A stretch of DNA of 64,000 nucleotides from assembly GCA_001657395.1 (NCBI GenBank), contig LYSY01000003.1, forward strand, positions 186,001 through 250,000, given 5' to 3'. The position numbers and the translations under genes are program-made. The stretch's first letter is position 1. The number at the start of each line of letters is the position of its first letter. Below the pieces are notes generated by a model. The model was given only the letters and a program-made list of their open reading frames with translations. It was not told where the DNA came from and did no database searches. This document shows positions 42,487 through 51,361 of this stretch, piece by piece. This stretch comes from Rhodospirillales bacterium BBD 1991-14. Its GTDB lineage: Bacteria; Pseudomonadota; Alphaproteobacteria; Kiloniellales; Kiloniellaceae.

Positions 42487-43455
42487 TCAGCGCAGCTTCG
42501 GGTTCAGGGCGTCGCGCAGCCAGTCGCCCAGAAGGTTGACCGCCAGCACCAGGATCGCCAGGGCGGCACCGGGGAAGATGGTGATCCACCACTCGCCGGA
42601 GAACAGGAAGTCGTTGCCGACGCGGATCAGGGTGCCGAGCGACGGCGAGGTCAGGGGCACACCGACGCCGAGAAAGGAGAGCGTCGCCTCGGTGATCACG
42701 GCGATGGCCAGGTTGATGGTGGCGATCACCAGCACCGGCCCCATGACGTTGGGCAGCACATGGCGGATCATGATCAGGACCGGCGGGATGCCGATCACGC
42801 GGGCGGCCTGCACATACTCCTTGTTGCGTTCCACCATGGCCGAGCCGCGCACGGTGCGGGCGTACTGCACCCAGAACGACAGGCCGATGGCCAGCACCAG
42901 GACGTAGAACCAGACCTCGCTGTGGAAATCGCGCGGCAGCACGGCGCGGGCCAGCCCGTCGATCAGCAGCGCGATGAGGATCGCCGGAAAGGTGAGCTGC
43001 ACGTCGGCGATGCGCATGATGATGGCATCCACCGTGCCGCCGAAGTAGCCGCTGACGAGGCCGAGGGTGATCCCCAGAACCATGGCGAAGAGCACGGAGG
43101 CGAAGCCGACGCCGAGCGAAATGCGCGAGCCGTAGATGATGGTGGAGAGGATGCCGCGCCCCTGATCGTCCGTGCCCAGCAGGAAGCGAGGATCCCCCTC
43201 CGCGCTCCAGACCGGCGGGATAAAGGAGTCCAGCAGGTCGATGGAGGCGAGGTCGAAGGGATCGTGCGGGGCCACCAGGGGCGCAAAGGCTGCGGAGACG
43301 ACAAAGAGCAGAGTGATCGCCGCCGAGACCATCACCACGGGCGAGCAGGTGAAGGAGTACCAGATGTCGCCGTCGAAGAAGCGCTTCAGCGCATCGACGA
43401 AGCGCGTCCCTACGCCCGCCTCCACCGCAATCGGCTTGTCCTGCCCGACGGCCAC
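42487..43455 (-). CDS. Oligopeptide ABC permease, DppC type
   Basis: A 322-residue inner-membrane permease with the DppC hallmarks HPDFDL-like periplasmic loop, LLGTDDQGRGILSTIIYGSRISL and the EAA loop ERNKEYVQAARVIGIPPVLIMIRHVLPNV. GTG at 43455 is chosen because AGGAGG lies 6-7 bases before it, right at the stop of the preceding permease gene; the longer frame to 43500 would overlap that gene by 35 bp. Confidence 0.93.
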   Translation of the reverse strand: MAVGQDKPIAVEAGVGTRFVDALKRFFDGDIWYSFTCSPVVMVSAAITLLFVVSAAFAPLVAPHDPFDLASIDLLDSFIPPVWSAEGDPRFLLGTDDQGRGILSTIIYGSRISLGVGFASVLFAMVLGITLGLVSGYFGGTVDAIIMRIADVQLTFPAILIALLIDGLARAVLPRDFHSEVWFYVLVLAIGLSFWVQYARTVRGSAMVERNKEYVQAARVIGIPPVLIMIRHVLPNVMGPVLVIATINLAIAVITEATLSFLGVGVPLTSPSLGTLIRVGNDFLFSGEWWITIFPGAALAILVLAVNLLGDWLRDALNPKLR

Positions 43456-43465
43456 GGCTGCCCTC

Positions 43466-44491
43466 CTACTGATGCCCGCCGGCCACGGCCTTGTCGGCAC
43501 GCAGGCGCGGGTCCACCACGTAGTACAGCAGGTCGACGATCAGATTTATGACCACGAAGAAGAATCCGATCATGATCAGGTAGGAGGCCATGACCGGTAT
43601 GTCGACCTCGTTGATCGCCTGGATGAACAGCAGGCCCATGCCCGGCCACTGGAAGACCTGCTCGGTGATCAGCGCAAAGGCGATGATGGAGCCGAGCTGC
43701 AGGCCGGTGATGGTGATCACCGGCACCAGTGTGTTCTTCAGGGCATGGCCGAAGTTCACCGCACGGTTGGTGAGGCCGCGGGCGCGGGCAAACTTGATGT
43801 AGTCGGTGCGCAGCACCTCCAGCATTTCCGAGCGCACGAGACGCATGATCAACGTCATCTGAAAGAGCGCCAGGGTTATGGACGGCAGGATCAGGGCCAG
43901 GAGGCCGGACTGGGTGAGAAAACCGGTGCTCCACCAGCCGACCTGCGTGGTCTCGCCGCGCCCGAAGGTGGGCAGCTGCGGCAGCAGGGAGAAGCCGATG
44001 GCCTGGTTGATGTCCTGCGACATCACCCCGAAGACCAGGATCAGCAGGATGCCGATAAGAAAGGTGGGCAGGGAAATGCCGATCAGGGACACGGTCAGAA
44101 AGACCTGTGAAAGGAACCCGCGGCGGTGCAGCCCGGTATAGACGCCCATCGGCACACCGATAAAGAGTGCCAGGACCGCCGCCACGAAGGAAAGCTCCAG
44201 CGTCGCCGGCATGCGCTCGGCAATGAGCTCCGAGACCGGGCGGCGGTGGCGGTAGGAAAGGCCGAAGTCACCCTGGACCGCGTTCACCAGGAAGCGCCCG
44301 TACTGCACGAAAAAGGGATCGTCCAGGCCGAGGCGCTCGCGCAGCTCCTGGCGCTGCTCCAGGGTCGTGTCCTGGCCCACCATGTTGTTGATCGGATCGC
44401 CGACGTAGGTGAACAGCGAGAAGGCGATAAAGCCGACCGCCAGCATCACCAGAATGGACTGCAAGAGTCGTCGAACGATGAAGGCGATCAT
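43466..44491 (-). CDS. Oligopeptide ABC permease, DppB type
   Basis: A 341-residue permease with six helices. N-terminus FIVRRLLQSILVMLAVGFIAFSLFTYVGDP; the EAA loop is EVLRTDYIKFARARGLTNRAVNFGHALKNTLVPV. It follows the binding protein gene after 65 bp that contain a GC hairpin, and is followed by the DppC-type gene after 10 bp. Confidence 0.93.
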   Translation of the reverse strand: MIAFIVRRLLQSILVMLAVGFIAFSLFTYVGDPINNMVGQDTTLEQRQELRERLGLDDPFFVQYGRFLVNAVQGDFGLSYRHRRPVSELIAERMPATLELSFVAAVLALFIGVPMGVYTGLHRRGFLSQVFLTVSLIGISLPTFLIGILLILVFGVMSQDINQAIGFSLLPQLPTFGRGETTQVGWWSTGFLTQSGLLALILPSITLALFQMTLIMRLVRSEMLEVLRTDYIKFARARGLTNRAVNFGHALKNTLVPVITITGLQLGSIIAFALITEQVFQWPGMGLLFIQAINEVDIPVMASYLIMIGFFFVVINLIVDLLYYVVDPRLRADKAVAGGHQ

Positions 44492-44513
44492 AAGGCCACG
44501 AACCCTGCGCAGG

Positions 44514-44541
44514 GGGGCCCGGACCGCTCAGCCCGGGCCCC
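44514..44541 (-). promoter_or_regulatory. GC-rich hairpin between binding protein and permease genes
   Basis: GGGGCCCGG and CCGGGCCCC form a 9-bp stem with a 10-base loop inside the operon, just after the binding protein stop. Such hairpins stabilise or attenuate transcripts so that the binding protein is made in excess of the permeases. No U tract. Confidence 0.55.
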
Positions 44542-44556
44542 GGACGTCGATGTACC

Positions 44557-46164
44557 TTACTTCACCGTGACATACTGCAGGTGAAAGACGTTGTCCGCCC
44601 TCTGCGCGACCGTCGCGTCGTCGCTGACGCCCCAGGACAGCGGCTGCTGGTGCAGCGGAATGTGGCCGACATCCTCGGCGTGGATCTTGAAGGCCTCGTT
44701 GATCAGGGTCTGGCGCTTTTCCTGATCGGTCTCGGTCTGGATCATGTCGGCCAGCGCGGTCACCCGCTCATTGCAGTAGCCGCCGAGGTTGAAGGCGCCC
44801 TTGCCGTCCTCACGGCAGGACATCAGCGTCGAGATCGGATTGTGCGAGTCGAAGGTGGAGGGCGTCCAGCCCAGCAGATAGAAGCTGGTGTCGTAGTCGT
44901 TCTGCGCCAGCACCTTACCGAAGTACTTCGACTTGGTCTGCGCCAGCAGATCCACTTTCACACCGATCCGCGCCAGCATCGAGGCAACCGCCTGGCAGAT
45001 GCGCTCGTCGTTGACGTAGCGGTCGTTGGGGCAGTCCATGGTGACCTCGAAGCCGTCCGGGTAGCCGGCGTCAGCCATCAGGGCCTTGGCAGCCTCCACG
45101 TCAAGCGGCAGACGCTCGTTGAGCGCGGCGTTGTAGCCGTTGATCTGCGGCGCCACCATCAGGTTGGACGGCGTGGCCGCCCCGCGCATCACCTTCTTGC
45201 GGATCGCTTCGATGTCGATGGACTGATAGAAGGCCTGGCGCACGCGCTGATCCTTGAAGGGGTTCTCGCCCTTGATATTGGAATAGAGCAGCTCGTCGCG
45301 GTCCTGATCGAAGCCCAGGAAGATGGTCCGCGCCTCCGGGCCGGTGAGCGGGCTGACGCCGTTGGCATCCTCCAGCCGCTTCCAGTCCTGCACCGGGATC
45401 GGATAGGCCATATGGACATCGCCGGAGATCAGCGCGGCGACGCGCGTCGCATCCTGGCTGATCGGCGTAAAGACCGCCTCGGTGATGTTGCTGTCGTTCT
45501 GGCCCCACCAGTTGGGGTTGGGGACCAAGACCGTGCGGACGTCGGGCTGCCGCTCCTTCACCATGTAGGGACCGGTGCCGTTGGCGTTGATGTTGGCGTG
45601 GTTGCCCTGGTCGTCGCCCCTGACGTTGGTGGCCTCGGTGGTGTTGTGCTCCTCGGCCCACTCCCGGTCCATGATGTAGAAGATTTCGAGTTGCAGCGGC
45701 AGGATCGGATTGGGCTGCGGCGTCACGATATCGACGGTGAAGTCGTCAACCTTGACCGCGTCCTTGATCAGACCGGCGACCACCTTGATGTCCGAGCCTT
45801 CGCTGCGGATACGCTCGACCGAGAAGATCACGTCGTCTGCGTTGAAGGTGTTTCCGTTCTGAAACTTCACGCCCTTGCGCAGGGTGAAGCGCCAGGTATC
45901 GGGCTTCACGTTCTCCCAGGAGGTTGCCAGCGCCGGCACCAGTTCAAGATCCGGCGTGCGGGTGACCAGTCCCTCGTAGACGTTGGCCTGAAACCCAAGT
46001 GTCATGGTTTCAAAGAGACCATGAGGATCCATGGTCTGAACGTCGCCCTGAAAGGCCCACTTGAAGGTTTTCGCTTCGGCCGCCCCGCCGCCGATCGCAA
46101 GCGCCATGCCCGCTGCGGCCGCGAGCAGGCCGGTCCGCAGAGTCTTTCGTCGCTGCATCTTCAT
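44557..46164 (-). CDS. Oligopeptide ABC substrate-binding protein (SBP family 5), second set
   Basis: A 535-residue periplasmic protein. Signal peptide about 1-31 (twin basic start, ending GGAAEA), then FKWAFQGDVQTMDPHGLFETMTLGFQANVYEGL, WRFTLRKGVKFQNGNTFNADDVIFS, GTGPYMVKERQPDVRTVL and FKDQRVRQAFYQSIDIEAI, all family 5 wording. The first ATG at 46164 follows AAGGGAGA. It heads the minus-strand operon; promoter TTGTTA/CTAGGG is about 110 bp upstream. Likely ligand: short peptides, given the flanking peptidase-like enzymes. Confidence 0.93.
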   Translation of the reverse strand: MKMQRRKTLRTGLLAAAAGMALAIGGGAAEAKTFKWAFQGDVQTMDPHGLFETMTLGFQANVYEGLVTRTPDLELVPALATSWENVKPDTWRFTLRKGVKFQNGNTFNADDVIFSVERIRSEGSDIKVVAGLIKDAVKVDDFTVDIVTPQPNPILPLQLEIFYIMDREWAEEHNTTEATNVRGDDQGNHANINANGTGPYMVKERQPDVRTVLVPNPNWWGQNDSNITEAVFTPISQDATRVAALISGDVHMAYPIPVQDWKRLEDANGVSPLTGPEARTIFLGFDQDRDELLYSNIKGENPFKDQRVRQAFYQSIDIEAIRKKVMRGAATPSNLMVAPQINGYNAALNERLPLDVEAAKALMADAGYPDGFEVTMDCPNDRYVNDERICQAVASMLARIGVKVDLLAQTKSKYFGKVLAQNDYDTSFYLLGWTPSTFDSHNPISTLMSCREDGKGAFNLGGYCNERVTALADMIQTETDQEKRQTLINEAFKIHAEDVGHIPLHQQPLSWGVSDDATVAQRADNVFHLQYVTVK

Positions 46165-46271
46165 TGTTGTCTCCCTTGTCGGCTTCCCTGTCTGTCCACA
46201 CCTGCAGGCTGGCGAAGGACGATGGCGATCACCGGAAAATGCAGGCGTTTTGTGCTTGTCCGCGCCGGTTA

Positions 46272-46300
46272 CCCTAGTACGAGGCGGCCTGCCTTAACAA
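46272..46300 (-). promoter_or_regulatory. Predicted promoter of the oligopeptide operon
   Basis: Reading the minus strand, TTGTTA (46300-46295) and CTAGGG (46277-46272) are 17 bases apart, about 105 bp before the binding protein ATG. Moderate match by eye. Confidence 0.4.
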
Positions 46301-46350
46301 GCTGATTGGAGGAAGAACAGCCATGGACTGCAGCCTCTCTCCGGCGGCAC

Positions 46351-47586
46351 TCACAGCCCGTCGCGCTTCACGAAGTCGCCGTCCTTCATGATGACCGGAA
46401 TGCGCGCGCCCTGGTCGCCCAGAACACCCAGATCGGCCAGCGGATCGCCGTCCACAACGAGGAGGTCGGCCAAAGCGCCGGGGGCGACAACCCCCAGTTC
46501 GCCCTCCGCGTTCATCATGGCGGCATTGACCGAGGTGGCGGAGCGCAGCACCTCCGCCGGTGACAGCACCTCCGCCCGGATCGTGAATTCCTCGCTCTGG
46601 TGTGCCTGCATGGCGCCCAGAAGGTCGGTGCCGAAGCCCATCCGGACGCCGGCGGACTTGAGAATCTCGAGGGAGGTGAGGCCGGCGGCGCGCACCGCCT
46701 TCAGCTTCTCCTGGCTGACCGCCGGCAGACCCAGTTCGGGGCCGAAACGGTGCAGCGCGTCGTAGGTCACCAGGGTCGGCACCACGTAGGCGCCTTCCGC
46801 CGCGCAGAGCGCCGCTGTCGGCTCGTCGATCAGGTTGGCATGCTCGATGGAGCGCACGCCGAACTGCACGCAGCGGGAAATCGCCTCCGGCGTATAGGCA
46901 TGGGCCATGACATAGGTCCGCCAGGAGGCGGCCTCCCAGACGATGGCCCGGATCTCCTCCTCGGAGTATTGCAGGTTCCAGATCGGATCGCTGGGCGAGG
47001 CCACCCCGCCGGAGGCCATGATCTTGATCTGGGTCGCGCCTTTGCGCAGCTCCTCGCGCGCCGCCTGGCGCACCGCCGGGACGCCGTCGGCAATGACCCC
47101 GAAGACATGGCTGCCCTGGCCGCAGAAGCAGAAGGCGCTGTGGTCCTCCAGGGCACGAAAGTCGGCGTGCCCGCCGGTCTGGGTCAGCGCCCTGCCGGAG
47201 TAGAACAACCGCGGCCCCTTGATGAGCCCCGCCTTGATGGCCAGCGCCAGGCCGTAGTCGGCCCCGCCGGCGTCGCGCAGCGAGGTGAAGCCGCGGGCCA
47301 GCGCCGCCTCGAGCAGCTGGCGCGCATGCTGGGCCAGCAGCGAGCGGGGCATGGCCTCCATCTTCGCGAAGTCCGGGTCGGCGGCCATGGCGTGGAAATG
47401 CGCGTCGATCAGGCCCGGCATCAACGTCCGTCCGCCGAGGTCGAGGACCTCTACCCCCTCCGCGGTGATCGGCCTGTCGGAGACCTCCTTGATGACCGAG
47501 CCTTCGACCAGAACGTGATGATCGTCCAGCATTTCGCCGGAAAGGCTGTCGAACAGCCGGCCATTGCGGAACAGGACCTGTCCCAT
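46351..47586 (-). CDS. Metal-dependent amidohydrolase, prolidase-like
   Basis: A 411-residue amidohydrolase-superfamily enzyme. LMPGLIDAHFHAMA gives the two N-terminal metal histidines, QIKIMASGGVA the probable carboxylated lysine, VMAHAYTPEAI and IEHANLID the two later histidines and GFGTDLLG the catalytic Asp. This pattern is that of the Xaa-Pro/Xaa-Arg dipeptidase (cytoplasmic prolidase-like) group. The ATG at 47586 follows GGGGAGGGCGAGAC; a 14-codon longer frame is rejected. It lies upstream of the oligopeptide operon on the same strand and may be cotranscribed, completing a peptide uptake and cleavage locus. Confidence 0.9.
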   Translation of the reverse strand: MGQVLFRNGRLFDSLSGEMLDDHHVLVEGSVIKEVSDRPITAEGVEVLDLGGRTLMPGLIDAHFHAMAADPDFAKMEAMPRSLLAQHARQLLEAALARGFTSLRDAGGADYGLALAIKAGLIKGPRLFYSGRALTQTGGHADFRALEDHSAFCFCGQGSHVFGVIADGVPAVRQAAREELRKGATQIKIMASGGVASPSDPIWNLQYSEEEIRAIVWEAASWRTYVMAHAYTPEAISRCVQFGVRSIEHANLIDEPTAALCAAEGAYVVPTLVTYDALHRFGPELGLPAVSQEKLKAVRAAGLTSLEILKSAGVRMGFGTDLLGAMQAHQSEEFTIRAEVLSPAEVLRSATSVNAAMMNAEGELGVVAPGALADLLVVDGDPLADLGVLGDQGARIPVIMKDGDFVKRDGL

Positions 47587-47690
47587 AGTCTCGCCCTCCC
47601 CGCGGCCGGCCTGCGCACCCGAACTCACGCCATGGCCGATCCGCTCTCACTGAAGGCGCTTATGCTAGGGGCTTGTCCGACGGGTGGCAA

Positions 47691-48557
47691 TCAGCCCCCA
47701 CGCCGAAGCTCGCGCAGCGCCTCGCGGGCCAGCGGCTCGGCTTCCGCCCAGCCCATGCCGGGTTTGAGGCGTGCATCGTAAAGCATCCGGATCAACAGGC
47801 GGTCGCGCGCCGTCAGGGCGACCTGGCGACCGGAGTCGCTGAACACAGAGTCGGCCGTCGGCGCCAGATCGTTCATCGCGCCCAGGATCTGGGTCACCTC
47901 CTGCACCAGGCATCCCTCTATGGTGCGCGCGCCACGGTCGGCGCGGATGAAGGCAACGGCGAAGTCGATGCTGCGGCCGCTGGGCCAGCCGCCCCAGAGA
48001 AAGCCGAAGCAGTTCGCCGAGCGTTCCATCTCCGCCAGCAGCGCTTCATAGCTGGCCCGGTCGGCGATCTTGTGAGCGAACAGCCCAACGTGCCGGCGGG
48101 CCGCAGCAAAGGGATCGGCGGCGAGGAAGATCAGGAGGTTGGCTCGGGAGGCCGGCGCCGAAGAAATCTCCAGCCCGGTGAGCCCGGCCAGATCCTCCAG
48201 ATGCGCCTCCGCAAGGCGGCGAAAGGACGGCGGGACCGGCGCGCGCAGGTCTTCGGAGTCGCCGTCCACCAGGGCAGCGCGGACCGGGATCGTCCACTTG
48301 GCCAGGTGGTCGCGGCGCGGCCGCAGGCGCCCGTCATTGCCCAGCACCGGGCGTTCGGTCTGAAAGGCCAGACTGCGGAAGTCCCGCAACAGGGCCTCGT
48401 CCTCGGCATCGGGCGGCGGTGGTGCAGTACAGCCGGCAAGCAGGGTCAGGACGAAGACTGTCAGGAGAAGGCAGGAGAGGTGCAGGGTGCGCCTGATTGG
48501 CAGGGCTTCCGACTTTGCACAGGTCCGGCGGCACGAAGCTGCTATGATATCAGGCAC
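47691..48557 (-). CDS. DUF2927 lipoprotein
   Basis: A 288-residue DUF2927 protein. A lipoprotein signal ends at LLAGC (Cys43), with an unusually long n-region that suggests the true start may be later. The domain shows KWTIPVRAALVDGD, GRSIDFAVAFIRADRG and IEGCLVQEVTQILGAMND, the usual DUF2927 blocks, which resemble a zincin-like fold without a clear HExxH. Outer membrane or periplasmic. It is followed on the same strand by the amidohydrolase after about 100 bp; functional link doubtful. Confidence 0.85.
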   Translation of the reverse strand: MPDIIAASCRRTCAKSEALPIRRTLHLSCLLLTVFVLTLLAGCTAPPPPDAEDEALLRDFRSLAFQTERPVLGNDGRLRPRRDHLAKWTIPVRAALVDGDSEDLRAPVPPSFRRLAEAHLEDLAGLTGLEISSAPASRANLLIFLAADPFAAARRHVGLFAHKIADRASYEALLAEMERSANCFGFLWGGWPSGRSIDFAVAFIRADRGARTIEGCLVQEVTQILGAMNDLAPTADSVFSDSGRQVALTARDRLLIRMLYDARLKPGMGWAEAEPLAREALRELRRGG

Positions 48558-48735
48558 TGCGCTGCTCCCGATACGCCAGTCGTAAACATTGCCAATTCCC
48601 CGCCGCGCTTCAGATTAACCCGAGGGGTTTGGCGAACACGCCCGGCGCCGCCGGAAAAGGCCCTTCCACAGGGATGGCCTGACCTGGCGATCGGGTACAG
48701 GTGCGCCACCACGACAAGGGAGATCTGCTGCCCGC

Positions 48736-50583
48736 ATGTATGCTTTCTTTGAGCGCCTCTTCAACCCTCTCGCACCGGCGGCGATCGAGCGTCCGCCGAC
48801 CCTGACCCGTGACTTCTTCATCCACTTCCTGTCACCGGTCAAGGGTCTGCTGCTGGCCACCCTGCTGATCTCCGGGGTCGCGGCGGCGGCCGAGATTGCG
48901 CTCTATGCCTTTCTCGGCATGCTGGTCGACTGGCTGACCACCGGCACCCCGAGCACCTTCCTGCAGGATCACGGCTGGGGTCTCGCCGGCATGGCGGTGG
49001 TGGCGGTGCTGCTGCGTCCCATTGCCACCCTGGTCTCGCGCGGCCTCATCAACCTCAGCCTGGCGCCCGGCCTCACCAACCGGGTGCGCTGGCTGAACCA
49101 CCGCTATGTGCTGCGGCAGAGCCTGGCCTATTTCCAGAACGATTTCGCCGGGCGGATCGCGCAAAAGGTGTTGCAGACAGGCCACGCCGTGCGGGAAGCG
49201 GTGATCAACGTCCTCGACGGCGTCTGGTTCCTGCTGATTTATCTGATCGGCACCCTCTTCCTCTTTGCCGGGATCGACTGGCGCCTGCTGCTGCCGGTGC
49301 TGGCATGGACCCTGGCTTATGCTGCGGTGATCTACTTCATGGTGCCGCCGGTGCGGCGCAAGTCCTCGGCCCTCTCCGAAGCGAACTCCGCCCTCACCGG
49401 GCGCATCGTCGACAGCTATACGAACATTCAGTCGGTCAAGCTATTCGCCGACAGCGAGCGCGAGGACGCCTTCGTCGCCGAAGTCGTGGACCGCCACACC
49501 CTGGCACTCCGTCGGCTGATGCGCTCGGTCGTCGGCATGACCATCACCTTGACGATACTGAATACGGCCCTCATCGTCCTGGTGTCGGGGCTCGCCATCG
49601 CGCTTTGGATGCAGGAGAGCATCTCCACCGGCGCCATCGCGGTTGCCATCAGCCTGATCATCCGCCTGACCCAGATGTCCGGCTGGATTCTGCGCACCGT
49701 CACCAGCCTGTTCGAGAACATCGGCACCGTGCAGAACGGCATCGAGACCATCTCCCAGGCCTATTCGGTCGCCGACCCGCCGGCCGCCAAGACCCTGACC
49801 GTCAACGACGGCGAGGTGCGCTTCGACGGCATCCGCTTCCACTACGGCAAGGAAGACGGGGTGATCGAGGACCTCAGCCTGACCGTGCGGGCGGGCGAAA
49901 AAGTCGGCATCGTCGGCCGGTCCGGCGCCGGCAAGTCCACCCTGGTCAACCTGCTGCTGCGCTTCTACGACCTGGAGGGCGGACGCATCCTGATCGACGG
50001 CCAGGATATCGCGGAGGTTTCGCAGCACAGCCTGCGCAGCCAGATCGCCATGGTGACCCAGGACACGGCGCTGCTGCACCGCTCCATCCGCGACAACATT
50101 CTCTACGGCCGGCCGGAGGCCAGCGAGGCCGAGATGCGCCGCGCCGCCGACCTGGCCGAGGCCCTGCCCTTCATTCCCGACCTGGAGGACATGCAGGGGC
50201 GCCGCGGCTTCGAGGCCCATGTCGGCGAACGCGGCGTCAAGCTGTCGGGCGGCCAGCGCCAGCGCGTTGCCATCGCCCGGGTGATCCTGAAGGACGCGCC
50301 GATCCTGGTGCTGGACGAAGCGACCTCGGCGCTCGACTCCGAGGTCGAGGCGGCGATCCAGAGCCAGCTCAAGAACCTGATGGCCGGCAAGACCGTGATC
50401 GCCATCGCCCACCGTCTCTCCACCATCGCCTCCCTCGACCGGCTGGTGGTGATGGACCAGGGCCACATCGTCGAGCAGGGCAGCCACGCCGAGCTGCTGC
50501 GCCGCGGCGGGCTCTACGCCCAGCTCTGGGAGCGTCAGTCCGGCGGTTTCCTCGGCCTCGACGCGGAGCGCAAGGCTTCGTGA
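48736..50583 (+). CDS. ABC exporter, fused membrane and ATPase domains
   Basis: A 615-residue half-transporter, active as dimer. Six helices (about 38-330) of the type I exporter fold with LAPGLTNRVRWLNHRYVLRQSLAYFQNDFAGRI coupling helix, then an ATPase domain: Walker A GRSGAGKST, Q-loop VTQDTALLHRSI, signature LSGGQRQRVAIARVIL, Walker B ILVLDEATSALD and the AHRLST switch. Similar to MsbA/AtmA-like lipid or multidrug exporters; substrate not determinable. It is followed after 17 bp by a flavodoxin-like reductase gene. Confidence 0.93.
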   Translation: MYAFFERLFNPLAPAAIERPPTLTRDFFIHFLSPVKGLLLATLLISGVAAAAEIALYAFLGMLVDWLTTGTPSTFLQDHGWGLAGMAVVAVLLRPIATLVSRGLINLSLAPGLTNRVRWLNHRYVLRQSLAYFQNDFAGRIAQKVLQTGHAVREAVINVLDGVWFLLIYLIGTLFLFAGIDWRLLLPVLAWTLAYAAVIYFMVPPVRRKSSALSEANSALTGRIVDSYTNIQSVKLFADSEREDAFVAEVVDRHTLALRRLMRSVVGMTITLTILNTALIVLVSGLAIALWMQESISTGAIAVAISLIIRLTQMSGWILRTVTSLFENIGTVQNGIETISQAYSVADPPAAKTLTVNDGEVRFDGIRFHYGKEDGVIEDLSLTVRAGEKVGIVGRSGAGKSTLVNLLLRFYDLEGGRILIDGQDIAEVSQHSLRSQIAMVTQDTALLHRSIRDNILYGRPEASEAEMRRAADLAEALPFIPDLEDMQGRRGFEAHVGERGVKLSGGQRQRVAIARVILKDAPILVLDEATSALDSEVEAAIQSQLKNLMAGKTVIAIAHRLSTIASLDRLVVMDQGHIVEQGSHAELLRRGGLYAQLWERQSGGFLGLDAERKAS

Positions 50584-50600
50584 GCCTGGCGGGCTGAGCC

Positions 50601-51194
50601 ATGGCCCAGGTGCTTCTCATCCTGGCGCATCCGCTGGAGGACAGCTTCTGCGCCGCCATCGCCGCACGCGCCGCAGCAGCCCTCGAAGCCGGAGGCGATG
50701 GCGTCGACGTGCTCGATCTCTACCGCGAGGACTTCGATCCGCACCTCAGCCGGAGCGAACGCCTCCGTTACTACACAGACCGGCCGGATCATTCCGCGGT
50801 GGCGGATCAGATCCGGCGCCTGCAGGCAGCCGACAAGGTGGTGCTGGTGTTCCCCCAGTGGTGGTTCAACATGCCGGCTGTTCTGAAGGGCTACTTCGAC
50901 CGCGTGTTCCAGCCCGGCGTCGCTTTCGACCATACCCCGGGCTACGGGCAGATCCGTCCGCGTCTGACGTCGCTGCAGGCGGTTCTGGCCGTCTCCACCC
51001 TGGGCTCCGCCCGCTGGGTGAGCGCGCTCTTCATGGGCTATCCCGTCGACCGGCAACTGCGCCGCGGGATCGTCAGGGCCTGCGCACCGCAGGCCCGCTT
51101 CCGCATGCTGACCTGCTACGACACGGAAAAGATCGACGCCGCACGGCGGGAACGCTTTCTGAAGCGGGTCGAGAGAACCGCTGCGACGCTCTGA
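50601..51194 (+). CDS. NAD(P)H:quinone oxidoreductase, flavodoxin-2 fold
   Basis: A 197-residue protein of the NQO1/MdaB/KefF group, which uses bound FAD or FMN for two-electron quinone reduction. VLLILAHPLEDSFCAAIA starts the flavin-binding loop and VVLVFPQWWFNMPAVLKGYFDRVFQPGVAFDH is the family signature around the isoalloxazine. Cytoplasmic. Adjacent to the ABC exporter, in a possible detoxification pair. Confidence 0.9.
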   Translation: MAQVLLILAHPLEDSFCAAIAARAAAALEAGGDGVDVLDLYREDFDPHLSRSERLRYYTDRPDHSAVADQIRRLQAADKVVLVFPQWWFNMPAVLKGYFDRVFQPGVAFDHTPGYGQIRPRLTSLQAVLAVSTLGSARWVSALFMGYPVDRQLRRGIVRACAPQARFRMLTCYDTEKIDAARRERFLKRVERTAATL

Positions 51195-51361
51195 GGCGCA
51201 CACGGTAAGCCTGCGCAAGAGGGCTGAAGAGTAAGGGACATCAAAGAATTGGCAGCCGGCCATACGGGAGAGTAGGCTGCCCCGGTCCCTTCAATGGGCC
51301 GGGGGCCTCGGCCCTGGCGGGACCGTTGCCCTTTGGAGAGAGCCCTTTTCTGGAGAACAGC

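Noticed and set aside
44581-46305. Plus-strand open frame of 574 codons
   Set aside because: Antisense to the second oligopeptide-binding protein, which has clear family motifs.
46205-46350. Extra gene between binding protein and amidohydrolase
   Set aside because: Only short shadow frames; the stretch fits a promoter region.
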